DNA from: Acuticoccus sp965213555
GTDB taxonomy: Bacteria > Pseudomonadota > Alphaproteobacteria > Rhizobiales > Amorphaceae
DNA: 64,000 bases
NCBI RefSeq assembly: GCF_965213555.1
Contig: NZ_OZ243890.1
Location: 1,054,001-1,118,000 of the forward strand
Reading direction: 5' to 3'
Shown here: positions 27,116-35,194 of the stretch, piece by piece
Layout of the letters: the number at the start of each line of letters is the position of its first letter
How positions within the stretch are numbered: the stretch's first letter is position 1
Translations under genes and position numbers: made by a program
The notes under the pieces: generated by a model
Databases searched by the model: none
The model's input: the letters and a program-made list of their open reading frames with translations, nothing else
What the model was told of the DNA's origin: nothing

Positions 27116-27889
27116 GTGGAGCTGTCCGGAGAGAAGGTGGTGAAGGCCCCGCAGGCGCAGGTCCATGCCGCCCTTCACGACGCGACGGTGCTGCGTCGCG
27201 CGCTGCCCGGGCTCCGATCCCTCGCCAAGGTGGACGCCCATCGGTCCCGCATCCTTGCAGCGTTGAAGGTCGGTCCCCAGCGCCTCGCGCTCGACGCCAC
27301 GGTCGAGGTGTACAACGAGGATGGGTCGGCGGGATACTCCCTGCGCATGCAGGTCGACGCGGGTTCCGCCGGGAGCGCCACCGGCAACGCCCACGTCGCC
27401 CTCGCCGCCATCGACGCCGGCGCAACCAACCTCGCCTACCACGTGACGGCCGAGCTTGCCGGAGAGCTCGCCGCCCTCGACGTGAAGCGTCGCGACGCCC
27501 TGGCACGGACGCTGGCGACGGAGTTCTTCTCGCGCCTCGAGGCGTCGATGGCGACGGCCCCGGCGCCGCCTCCGTCGGTGCAGGGCTCCGCGACGAAGGA
27601 GCCCGCCCGCGCGGTGGTCGCCCTCGCGGACGCGGCACGAGCCGGCGAGGGCCGCCGCGAGGAACCGCCGATCGAGCCTCGCCGGGGTCCGGTCCGGCCC
27701 GACGCCGCGCCGGAGCATCGCCGCCCCGAGCCGCTCGGCGCCGACGAGGCCGACGTTCCCGCCCTCGAGCGCCCCAGCACGGTGCCTCCGGGGGCCGTCG
27801 TCCCCGCGGGGCGTCGCGGCATCGGGCGATGGATCGGCGTCGCCGTCGGCCTCGCGCTCATCGCCGCGCTCCTCGCCGACGGCTTCTGA
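27116..27889 (+). CDS. CoxG/SRPBCC-like protein with C-terminal membrane anchor
   Basis: 257 aa. Residues 1 to about 150 match the CO-dehydrogenase subunit G fold: MELSGEKVVKAPQAQVHAALHD at the start, LPGLRSLAKVDAHRS, then alternating strands ending LAYHVTAELAGELAAL. A Pro/Glu/Arg-rich linker (about 165-230) leads to one C-terminal transmembrane helix (GRWIGVAVGLALIAALL). This layout fits CoxG proteins that attach molybdenum hydroxylases to the membrane. No cox/cut genes are in this window, so the partner is unknown. GTG start at 27116 chosen from homology. Confidence 0.78.
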   Translation: MELSGEKVVKAPQAQVHAALHDATVLRRALPGLRSLAKVDAHRSRILAALKVGPQRLALDATVEVYNEDGSAGYSLRMQVDAGSAGSATGNAHVALAAIDAGATNLAYHVTAELAGELAALDVKRRDALARTLATEFFSRLEASMATAPAPPPSVQGSATKEPARAVVALADAARAGEGRREEPPIEPRRGPVRPDAAPEHRRPEPLGADEADVPALERPSTVPPGAVVPAGRRGIGRWIGVAVGLALIAALLADGF

Positions 27890-27896
27890 GGCGCGA

Positions 27897-28484
27897 CTAG
27901 CGAGGCGGGGCGGCGGCCTCAGCGTCGCCGCCTACCGTCGCACCGGCGGCGGGCGCTTCGTCGTCGCGGGCCGACACGTCCGCGTCGCGCTCGAAGGTGA
28001 TCTGCGACGTGGTGACGTCGACCCCGTCCTCCATCCGATCCACCGTGGTGATCGTGAACGTCCGGCCATCGCTCGGCGTGATCGTCATCAGCGCGACGTC
28101 GTCGCCGTTGATCTCCCGCTCGAACGTCATGTGGAGGACGATGGAGCCGTCCTCGGCCCGCGCCCCCTCTAGCGCGGCGACGCCGGCGTTGGAACCCGTG
28201 TAGGTGCCGCTGTAGCGTGGTCCCTCGCGCACGATGCTGGCGCCGATGGCGCGCTTGAGGACGAGCATGGCGCGGCATTCGCCCTCGAAGCCGAGGTCGT
28301 CGCCGTCCTGGTCCCCGTTGATCGCGCAGCGCACCTTCATCGGGCGCGCCTCGGCGTCGCGCTGGACGAAGCCGGTGCCTGACCAGGCGCCGCTGATGTC
28401 GGCGATCCGCGGCTCGCTCGCCGCAGCCGGCGAGGCCAGTGCACCGAGGGTGATCGCTGCAGCGACCGTCGTTGCGTACCTCAT
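27897..28484 (-). CDS. Hypothetical secreted protein
   Basis: 195 aa with a Sec signal peptide (about 1-22, MRYATTVAAAITLGALASPAAA). The mature domain starts ISGAWSGTGFVQ and is rich in beta strands with two Cys (KVRCAING and FEGECRAM), followed by an Ala/Asp-rich tail. The pattern resembles small periplasmic lipocalin-like domains of alphaproteobacteria, but I cannot name a family. ATG 28484 has GGGAGA upstream. It converges with the CoxG-like gene, with stops 8 bp apart. Confidence 0.65.
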   Translation of the reverse strand: MRYATTVAAAITLGALASPAAASEPRIADISGAWSGTGFVQRDAEARPMKVRCAINGDQDGDDLGFEGECRAMLVLKRAIGASIVREGPRYSGTYTGSNAGVAALEGARAEDGSIVLHMTFEREINGDDVALMTITPSDGRTFTITTVDRMEDGVDVTTSQITFERDADVSARDDEAPAAGATVGGDAEAAAPPR

Positions 28485-28806
28485 CGTTCTCCCATCATCG
28501 GTTGTTGGGACGGTGCAGGATCGCACCATCGTCGACGTAGAGCGGACCGCCGCCATAGCGACCCGAGGCGCTCGACCGTCGCGTCGGCTGACGGCTTCGG
28601 CTGGCGGGCGCACGGGACGCGATGCTTCCGGCTTGCCAGCCCATGGTCCGGCTGATAGCTCGGATCGCGACGCAGCGTTCCCACGACGGAACTGTAAGCG
28701 ATCGCGGTGAGGCCGACCCAAGCCGGGGGCCGACCCCGTGGCTGCCGGATCGTGGACGGGTTCCCGTCCTCGGGTCGCGCTCCGTCCGCAGCATCGGAGT
28801 GACATC
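28485..28806. promoter_or_regulatory. Leader region upstream of the cobalamin locus
   Basis: This 322-bp gap separates the minus-strand secreted protein from the plus-strand B12 genes and must contain the cobalamin-operon promoter. I looked for a cobalamin riboswitch. The string GGAACTGTAAGCG at about 28688 resembles part of its conserved core, but the GGGAAnnnGGTG element and the B12 box were not found. Several hairpins are possible around 28720-28780. Confidence 0.35.
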
Positions 28807-28995
28807 ATGCGACCCGTCCTGACAACCGTCCTCGCCGCGCCGTCGAGCCTCGTCGCGACCCTCGCGGCCGCCCACCCGGGGCACATGGAGGAGGTCGCTG
28901 GCCATACGCACTACGGCGAGGTCGCCGCGATGGCCGCCGTCGCCGTCCTCTGCGGCCTCGCGATCATCGGCTTCATGCGCCTTAAGGGGCGGTGA
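28807..28995 (+). CDS. Small His-rich single-pass membrane protein, DUF6732-like, cobalamin-associated
   Basis: 62 aa. An N-terminal hydrophobic signal (MRPVLTTVLAAPSSLVATLAAAHPGH) precedes a His-rich segment with HPGH and GHTHYGE. A transmembrane helix follows (AAMAAVAVLCGLAIIGFM) and ends LKGR. Short proteins of this kind sit next to cobalamin genes in alphaproteobacteria and could be cobalt handlers like CbtB; metal binding is inferred from the His residues. Its stop overlaps the next start as GTGA (28992-28995), so it is coupled to cbiX-cbiC. Confidence 0.65.
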   Translation: MRPVLTTVLAAPSSLVATLAAAHPGHMEEVAGHTHYGEVAAMAAVAVLCGLAIIGFMRLKGR

Positions 28996-30677
28996 ACGAC
29001 GCCATCGGCGTCCTCGTTTGCGGCCACGGGTCGCGCTCGAGGGCGGCGGTCGAGGAGTTCGCCACCCTCGCGGCGGCGCTCGCGGAGCGGCTGCCCGAGT
29101 GGCCGGTGGAGCACGGCTACCTCGAGTTCGCCAACCCCGTGCTGCGTGACGGGCTGGACGCGCTACGCGAGCGTGGGGCGACGCGCATCCTCGCGGTGCC
29201 TGGGATGCTGTTCGCCGCCGCGCACGCCAAGAACGACATCCCCTCCGTGCTCAACGCCTACGCGGCCGAGCATGGCGTGCGCGTGGACTACGGCCGCGAG
29301 CTCGGCGTCGATGCCAAGATGCTGCGCGCCGCCGGCGACCGCGTGCGCGACGCGCTCGGGGCGCTCGACGCGGCGCACGGGCCGGCTCCGGCGTCCGACA
29401 CCTGCCTCGTCGTCGTCGGCCGCGGCGCGTCCGACCCCGACGCCAACGCCAACGTCGCGAAGGTTGCGCGGCTCCTCTGGGAGGGGTTCGGCTTCGGCTG
29501 GTGCGAGATCGCCTACTCGGGCGTGACCTTCCCCCTCGTCGAGCCATGCCTCGAGAAGGTCGCCAAGCTCGGCTTCGCGCGCGTGATCGTCTTCCCCTAC
29601 TTCCTGTTCAGCGGCGTCCTCATCGACCGCATCTACGGCTTCACCGACGCGGTGGCCGCGCGCCATCCGGGCATCGCCTTCGTCAAGGCGGCCTACCTCG
29701 GCGATCACCCGGCCGTCGTCGACACCTTCGCCGAGCGCGTGCGTGAGATCCTCGACGGGCAGGCGGTGATGAACTGCAGCCTATGCAAGTACCGCACGCA
29801 GGTGCTGGGGTTCGAGGCGGAGGTCGGCGCGCCGCAGGCGAGCCACCACCACCACGTGGAGGGACAGGGCGCGGCGGCACCCGGATCGTCCGTCGCCGCC
29901 TGCACGCTGTGCGAGGCGTTCTGCACCGGCGCGTGCCGCGTGCTGCGGCCGCACCACCACCATCACCACGGCGCGCACGACCATCATCACTACCCGCACG
30001 AGGGCCACCCCGCGGGGCCGGTGAGCGTCGTCGCGAGCGGACGATACGCCTACGAGAGGGACCCCGACGCGATCACCGCGCGCTCCTTCGCGATCATCCG
30101 CGCCGAGGCGGACCTGTCGCGCTTCGGCTCGGGCGTGGGGATCGCCGAGCGCATCGCCCATGCGGCCGGCGACGTGGCGGTGCTCGCGGACCTTGTTATG
30201 CGCGGCGACCTCACGGCGGCGACGCGTGCGGCGCTCGAGGGCGGATGTCCGGTCGTCGTCGACACCGAGATGACGCGCCACGCCATCGCCGCCCGGGCGG
30301 TGTCGCCCGACCGCGTCGTGTGCCGGCTCAACGAGCCTGGGACCGCCGCTGCAGCCGCCGAAGGCGGGACGACGCGCGCCGCGACGGGCATCCGCCGCGC
30401 CGCGGCCGACATCGCCGGCGCGGTGGTGGTGATCGGCAACGCGCCCACGGCCCTGTTCGCGCTGCTGGAGCTCCTGCGCGACGGCGTCCGCCCTGCGGCG
30501 CTCTACGCCTTCCCGGTGGGCTTCGTCGGCGCGGTGGAGTCCAAGGCGGCGCTCGTGGCGCTGGCGCCGTCGTTCCCGCACGCGACGCTGACCGGGCGGC
30601 GCGGCGGCTCGGCCATCGCCGGCGCCGCGCTGAACGGAGCCGTGCTCGCCGCCGACGCCTCCGCAGCGACCTCCTAG
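28992..30677 (+). CDS. cbiX-cbiC: CbiX-CbiC/CobH fusion: sirohydrochlorin cobaltochelatase plus precorrin-8X methylmutase
   Basis: 561 aa. Residues 1 to about 258 are a long-type CbiX, with the start GVLVCGHGSRSRAAVEEF, the metal-binding His of CGHGSR, a second half GRGASDPDANANVAK and PYFLFSGVLIDRI. Residues about 260-345 are a linker rich in metal ligands: CSLC (C262, C265), CTLCEAFCTGAC (C304, C307, C311, C315) and His runs HHHH and HHHHHH. Long CbiX proteins are known to carry an Fe-S cluster and His-rich stretches near this end. Residues about 346-561 are precorrin-8X methylmutase, with the active-site His in TEMTRHAIAA and VIGNAPTALFALLELL. The fusion joins the cobalt insertion step to the ring-methyl migration that yields (cob)hydrogenobyrinate. 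GTG start. Confidence 0.9.
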   Translation: MNDAIGVLVCGHGSRSRAAVEEFATLAAALAERLPEWPVEHGYLEFANPVLRDGLDALRERGATRILAVPGMLFAAAHAKNDIPSVLNAYAAEHGVRVDYGRELGVDAKMLRAAGDRVRDALGALDAAHGPAPASDTCLVVVGRGASDPDANANVAKVARLLWEGFGFGWCEIAYSGVTFPLVEPCLEKVAKLGFARVIVFPYFLFSGVLIDRIYGFTDAVAARHPGIAFVKAAYLGDHPAVVDTFAERVREILDGQAVMNCSLCKYRTQVLGFEAEVGAPQASHHHHVEGQGAAAPGSSVAACTLCEAFCTGACRVLRPHHHHHHGAHDHHHYPHEGHPAGPVSVVASGRYAYERDPDAITARSFAIIRAEADLSRFGSGVGIAERIAHAAGDVAVLADLVMRGDLTAATRAALEGGCPVVVDTEMTRHAIAARAVSPDRVVCRLNEPGTAAAAAEGGTTRAATGIRRAAADIAGAVVVIGNAPTALFALLELLRDGVRPAALYAFPVGFVGAVESKAALVALAPSFPHATLTGRRGGSAIAGAALNGAVLAADASAATS

Positions 30678-31844
30678 GTGCCCGCTACGCCGTGGCTGAC
30701 CGTGGTCGGTGCGCTGCCCTCCGGCACGCTCGCGCCGGGCGCACCGCGAGGCGTGCTCGCGGCGGACGCCGTGTTCGGTCCACAACGCCTGCTCGACGCG
30801 GCTGGCGTCGACGGCTCGAGGGCAAGGCCATGGCCACGGCCCCTCGCGTGCGGCGTCGCACAGCTCCTCGCGCGCCGCGGGTCGCCCACCACGGTCATCG
30901 CGAGCGGCGACCCGCTTCATCACGGCATCGCAGCGACGCTCCTCGCCGACGTCCCGGCGCACGAGATGGCGGTGTTCCCGGCGCCCTCCGCGTTCTCGCT
31001 CGCCGCGGCGGCGCTGTGCTGGCCGCTCGCAGACGTTCGCACGGTCTCGCTGCACACCGCGCCGTGCGAGGCGATCCTCGCCCACGTCGCGCAGGGCCGG
31101 CGCATCCTCGCGCTGACCCGGGACGGCGCGGCGCCGTCGCAGATCGCCGCGGCGCTGACGCGGGCGGGGTGGGGTGAGAGCCCCGTCGCCGTCGCCGAGG
31201 CGCTCGGCGGGCCGGAGGCGCGGGTGCGGCACGCCGCCGCCGCGACCCTCGCCGGCGAAGCGCACGCGCTCAACGTGCTCGCGGTGGAGTGCCGGAGCGC
31301 GGCCCGCCCGCCGGTGCGCGCGGCCGACCTCACCCACGACGGCTGCGTCACCCGCGACGAGGTCCGCCTCCTCACCATCGCCGCGCTGGCCCCCCCGGGG
31401 CACCTGTGGGACGTCGGCGCGGGCAGCGGCGCGGTCGCCATCGACTGGTGCAGGGCGGGGGGCAGCGCGACGCTGTTCGAGCGCGATCCCGGCCGCGTCG
31501 CCTCGATCCATGCCAACCTCGGCGCGACGGGCACGCGGGCGGATGTCCTGGAGGGGGACGCCCTCGAAGCCCTCGCCGCTGCGAGCACGCCGAGCCACGT
31601 GTTCATGGGTGGCGCCGTCGGCTCGAGCTCGCTCTTCGCTGCGCTGTGGGATGCCCTGCCGAGCGGCGGCACGTTCGTGTCCAACGCCGTCACCCTCGGC
31701 GGCGAGGCGGCGACGCTCGCCCGCCACGCCGAGCACGGCGGCGCCCTCACGCGGATCGCGCTGTCCCATTCTGCGCCCGTCGGCGGGCTCGCTGCGCTGA
31801 GACCCGCGATGCCGGTCCTCCAGTGGCGCGCGGTCAAGCCATGA
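30678..31844 (+). CDS. cobL: Precorrin-6Y C5,15-methyltransferase (decarboxylating), CbiE-CbiT fusion
   Basis: 388 aa, the standard two-domain CobL. The N-terminal part (about 1-205) is the CbiE tetrapyrrole methylase, and the C-terminal part (about 206-388) is the CbiT Rossmann methyltransferase with the SAM motif LWDVGAGSGAVAIDW. It methylates C5 and C15 and decarboxylates the C12 acetate. The GTG start abuts the preceding TAG. It ends in ATGA shared with the next gene. The usual 'GIG' near the CbiE N-terminus reads VVGALPSG, a mild divergence. Confidence 0.9.
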   Translation: MPATPWLTVVGALPSGTLAPGAPRGVLAADAVFGPQRLLDAAGVDGSRARPWPRPLACGVAQLLARRGSPTTVIASGDPLHHGIAATLLADVPAHEMAVFPAPSAFSLAAAALCWPLADVRTVSLHTAPCEAILAHVAQGRRILALTRDGAAPSQIAAALTRAGWGESPVAVAEALGGPEARVRHAAAATLAGEAHALNVLAVECRSAARPPVRAADLTHDGCVTRDEVRLLTIAALAPPGHLWDVGAGSGAVAIDWCRAGGSATLFERDPGRVASIHANLGATGTRADVLEGDALEALAAASTPSHVFMGGAVGSSSLFAALWDALPSGGTFVSNAVTLGGEAATLARHAEHGGALTRIALSHSAPVGGLAALRPAMPVLQWRAVKP

Positions 31845-34309
31845 GCGCGGCGACGCTCGCCATCGTCGGCGTCGGCCCGGGCGATCCCGAGCTCCTGACC
31901 CTCAAGGCCGCACGGCTCATCGCCGCAGCAGACGTCGTCGCCTACCCGCAGACGGCGACAGGCAGCCTCGCGGCCGGCATCGCCGAGGCGCACGTGACGG
32001 GCGAGCGACTGCCGTTCGCCGTCCCCATGGGGGAGGACGCTGCGCCTGCCTACGACGACGCCGCCGAAGCCATCGCCGTGCACCTCGCCGCCGGCCGCTC
32101 CGTCGCGGTGCTGTGCGAGGGCGACCCGATGCTGTACGGCAGCGCCGCCTCGCTGCTGTCGCGGCTCGCGGGACGCGCGCCGGTGACGGTCGTCCCCGGC
32201 GTCGCCGCGCTCACCGCCTGCGCCGCGGCGGCGGGGACGAGCCTTGCGCGCGGCGACGCGCCGGTGACGGTGATGCCCGCGACCGCCGACGCCCGCGAGC
32301 TGCGGGCTGCCCTCGCTCGGCCGGGGGCGCTGGTGCTCTACAAGGTGGGTCGCCGCTTCGACGAGGTTGCCGCGATGGTGCGGGCTGCCGGCCGCGACGG
32401 CACCCTCGTGGTGCGCGCGACGGGGGCGGATGAGGAGGTCGTGGCGCTGACCGCCGCGGCGCCGGGGCCGAAGCCGTACTTCTCCACCATCCTCCTACCC
32501 GCCGCCGCGCCGCTCGCGCGGACCGAGCCGGACGGGCGGATCGCCGTCATCGTGCTCGGCCCGTCCGGGCTCGCCGTCGGCGAGGCGTGCCGGAGCGCGC
32601 TCGCCGCCGCCGGTCGGGCGGTGACCCTAGAGGGACTTGCCTCTCGCGTGCCGGCGGAGGCGGTGGACGCCGTGTTCGCCGACGCCGTCCACCACTTGCA
32701 GGGACTGTTCCGCGCCGGCGTCGCCATCGTGGGCGTGTGCGCCACGGGGATCCTGGTGCGCGCGGTGGCCCCGCTCCTCGCCGACAAGCGAGCCGAGCCC
32801 TCGGTCGTCGCCGTCGCCGAGGATGGAAGCGCGGTGGTGCCGCTGCTCAACAGCCATCGCGGCGGCGGGCGGATCGCGACCGTGCTCGGCGAGGCGTTCG
32901 GCGTCGCCCCGGCGGTGACGACCCAGGGCGACCTCACGCTTGGTCTTGCCCTCGACGACCCGCCGCACGGCTGGCGCGTCGCCGACCCTGCGCCGTTCAA
33001 GGCGCTGGTTGCGCGCGTCGCGGCGGGCGACGGCGTCGCCACGGACGTGCCGTTCCTTGCCAGCCTGCCCCGCGGCGAGGCCGTCGTGCGCCAGACGATC
33101 CGGCCGGCCGCCGACGCATCGTGCGTGCCGACCTACGTCGCCCGCCGGATCGCGCTCGGCATGGGAGCCGAGCGCGGGGCCGACCCCGACGCCGCCGTCG
33201 CCGCCGCGCGCCGGGCGATCGCCGCCGCGGACCTCGACCCGCGCGCGGTAGCGGTCGTCGCGAGCCTCGACCTCAAGGCGGACGAGCCGGCGCTCGCCGG
33301 CGTGGCGCAAGACCTCGACGTGCCGCTGCGGGTCTTCGCCCGCGAGGCGCTGGCGAGCCAGGAGCCGCGGCTCGCAACGCCCTCCGAGGTGGTGCGCGCC
33401 GCCGTCGGCGTCGCCGGCGTCGCCGAGGCGGCGGCGCTGGCGGCGGTCGGCCCCGACGGCCGCCTCCTCGCGCCGAAGACCGTCCACGGCGCCGTCACCA
33501 CCGCGCTGGCGGAGGCCCCCGAGCCCATCGGCGACGTCGGGCGCGCCCGCGGCAAGCTCATCGTCGTCGGCGTCGGACCCGGCACGCGGCTGTGGCGGAC
33601 CGCGGAGTGCCTCGCCGCCCTCGCGTCGGCCGACGCCTTCGTCGGCTACACGCTCTACCTCGACCTGGTCGAGGACCTGCGCGCAACTCAGACCCGGCAC
33701 GACTTCGCGCTCGGCGACGAGGCCGCACGCGCCCGCTTCGCCCTGGAGCGCGCCGGAGAGGGGCAGTCGATCGCCCTAATCTCGTCCGGCGACCCCGGCG
33801 TCTTCGCCATGGCGACACTCGCCGTGGAGCTCCTGGAACGCGGCGACCTCAGCGACGCAGCCCGCCGCGTCGAGCTCGTCGTCGTGCCTGGCATCACGGC
33901 CGCCCAGGCCGCGGCAGCGCGCGTCGGCGCGCCCCTCGGCCACGACTTCGCGGCGATCTCGCTGTCCGACCTCCTCACCCCCTGGCCGGTGATCGAGCGG
34001 CGCCTTACCGCCGCCGCGGACGCCGACCTCGCGCTGGCGCTCTACAACCCGCGCTCGCAGCGTCGAACGACGCAGCTCGACCGCGCCGTCGCGATCCTCG
34101 CCAAGGCACGGCGGCCGGACACTCCCGTCGTCGTCGCCGCGAGCCTCGGCCGGCCGGAGGAGGCGACCACCGTGACGACGCTCGCCGCGCTCGACCCCGC
34201 GTCCGTCACCATGCTGTCCATCGTCCTCGTCGGCGCCTCGACGACGCGCGCGTTCGTTCGCGGCGACGGCCTTCCGCTGGTCTACACCCCGCGGGGCTAC
34301 GCGACGTGA
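31841..34309 (+). CDS. cobI-cbiG-cobJ: CobI-CbiG-CobJ triple fusion (C20-methyltransferase, delta-lactone opening, C17-methyltransferase)
   Basis: 822 aa in one uninterrupted frame. Residues 1 to about 230 are CobI/CbiL, with the SAM loop IVGVGPGDPELLTLKA and LCEGDPMLYGSA. Residues about 233-565 are CbiG, with the N-terminal VGVCATGILVRAVAPLL and NSHRGGGR, a mid region, and a C-terminal VVASLDLKADEPAL with the LATPSEVV end. Residues about 572-822 are CobJ/CbiH, with VVGVGPGTRLW, ISSGDPGVFAMATL and LALYNPRSQRRT. Together they add methyls at C20 and C17 and open the ring-A lactone (releasing acetaldehyde), which are consecutive steps. The start overlaps the cobL stop as ATGA (31841-31844) and the end overlaps cobM as GTGA. 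CobJ-CbiG fusions are known; I cannot say how rare the triple form is. Confidence 0.88.
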   Translation: MSAATLAIVGVGPGDPELLTLKAARLIAAADVVAYPQTATGSLAAGIAEAHVTGERLPFAVPMGEDAAPAYDDAAEAIAVHLAAGRSVAVLCEGDPMLYGSAASLLSRLAGRAPVTVVPGVAALTACAAAAGTSLARGDAPVTVMPATADARELRAALARPGALVLYKVGRRFDEVAAMVRAAGRDGTLVVRATGADEEVVALTAAAPGPKPYFSTILLPAAAPLARTEPDGRIAVIVLGPSGLAVGEACRSALAAAGRAVTLEGLASRVPAEAVDAVFADAVHHLQGLFRAGVAIVGVCATGILVRAVAPLLADKRAEPSVVAVAEDGSAVVPLLNSHRGGGRIATVLGEAFGVAPAVTTQGDLTLGLALDDPPHGWRVADPAPFKALVARVAAGDGVATDVPFLASLPRGEAVVRQTIRPAADASCVPTYVARRIALGMGAERGADPDAAVAAARRAIAAADLDPRAVAVVASLDLKADEPALAGVAQDLDVPLRVFAREALASQEPRLATPSEVVRAAVGVAGVAEAAALAAVGPDGRLLAPKTVHGAVTTALAEAPEPIGDVGRARGKLIVVGVGPGTRLWRTAECLAALASADAFVGYTLYLDLVEDLRATQTRHDFALGDEAARARFALERAGEGQSIALISSGDPGVFAMATLAVELLERGDLSDAARRVELVVVPGITAAQAAAARVGAPLGHDFAAISLSDLLTPWPVIERRLTAAADADLALALYNPRSQRRTTQLDRAVAILAKARRPDTPVVVAASLGRPEEATTVTTLAALDPASVTMLSIVLVGASTTRAFVRGDGLPLVYTPRGYAT

Positions 34310-35079
34310 TCCACTTCGTCGGCGCCGGTCCCGGCGCGCCGGACCTCATCACCGTGCGCGGGCTCAACCACATCCGCGCATGCCCGGTGTGCCTCTACGC
34401 CGGGTCCCTGGTGCCCGAGGCGGTCGTGGCCGAGGCTCCTGCGGGGGCGCGCGTCCTCGACACGGCTGCGATGACCCTGAACGAGATCGTCGCCGAGATG
34501 GAGGCCGCCCACCGGCGTGACGAGGACGTGGCGCGGGTCCATTCCGGCGACCCGTCGCTCTACGGCGCCATCGGCGAGCAGATGCGCCGGCTCGACGCGC
34601 TCGGCATCGACTACGACGTGACGCCGGGCGTCCCGGCCTTCGCCGCCGCCGCAGCGACGCTGCGCGCGGAGCTCACGCTCCCCGAGGTCTCGCAGACCGT
34701 GATCCTGACGCGCACGGCGATGAAGTCGTCGGCGATGCCCAACGGCGAGGACCTCGCGACGCTCGGCGCGTCGGGCGCCACGCTCGCCATCCACCTGTCG
34801 GTGCGCAACGTGCGCCACGTCGCTGAGGCGTTGACGCCGCACTACGGCGCGGACTGCCCGGTCGCCGTCGTGGTGCGCGCGTCGTGGCCGGATGAGATGG
34901 TGCTTCGGGCGACCCTCGCCACCCTCGCCAGCGTCGTGCGCGAGGCGAAGGTCACACGCACGGCGCTGATCCTCGTCGGCCGTGTTCTCGCCGCGGAGGG
35001 GTTCGCCGACTCGGCGCTCTACGACCCGGCGCATCGGCACCTCTTCCGTCACCAAAGGTCGCCGCGCCGCCGAGCGTGA
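34306..35079 (+). CDS. cobM: Precorrin-4/cobalt-precorrin-4 C11-methyltransferase
   Basis: 257-aa single tetrapyrrole methylase. Motifs: IHFVGAGPGAPDLITVRG at the N-terminus, LDTAAMTLNEI, VHSGDPSLYGAIGEQMRRLD, and VTPGVPAFAAAAATL. It transfers methyl from SAM to C11. The GTG start overlaps the triple-fusion stop (GTGA, 34306-34309), so five genes from 28807 to 35079 form one tightly coupled plus-strand operon. A composite palindromic repeat begins 10 bp after its stop. Confidence 0.93.
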   Translation: MIHFVGAGPGAPDLITVRGLNHIRACPVCLYAGSLVPEAVVAEAPAGARVLDTAAMTLNEIVAEMEAAHRRDEDVARVHSGDPSLYGAIGEQMRRLDALGIDYDVTPGVPAFAAAAATLRAELTLPEVSQTVILTRTAMKSSAMPNGEDLATLGASGATLAIHLSVRNVRHVAEALTPHYGADCPVAVVVRASWPDEMVLRATLATLASVVREAKVTRTALILVGRVLAAEGFADSALYDPAHRHLFRHQRSPRRRA

Positions 35080-35089
35080 CGCGAGCCGC

Positions 35090-35194
35090 TAGAGCATCCT
35101 GGGTCTCGTCAGACCCAGACAAGATGCTCTAGCTCCTTGAGTAAGAGCGGTCTTCTTGGGGTTGAGTGGTTCCACCGAACCCCAAACCGCTCTA
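35090..35194. repeat. Composite palindromic repeat (unit A + unit B), copy 4
   Basis: Unit A (35090-35131) is a 42-bp palindrome that starts TAGAGCATC and ends GATGCTCTA, with inner arms GGGTCT/AGACCC. A 12-bp spacer (GCTCCTTGAGTA) leads to unit B (35144-35193), AGAGCGGTCT...ACCGCTCT with inner arms GGGGTT/AACCCC. It lies between convergent cobM and cobK; its last three bases (complement TAG) are the cobK stop codon. Both hairpins could end transcription from either side, although no clear U-tract follows. Confidence 0.85.

Noticed and set aside
28500..28806. Cobalamin riboswitch upstream of the B12 operon
   Set aside because: A GGAACTGTAAGCG string resembles part of the core, but the GGGAA...GGTG element and the AGCCAGGAGACCTGCC-type B12 box are missing on both strands.
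29781..31769. 662-codon minus-strand frame opposite the CbiX-CbiC and CobL genes
   Set aside because: Antisense of well-supported cobalamin genes, with no motifs of its own.
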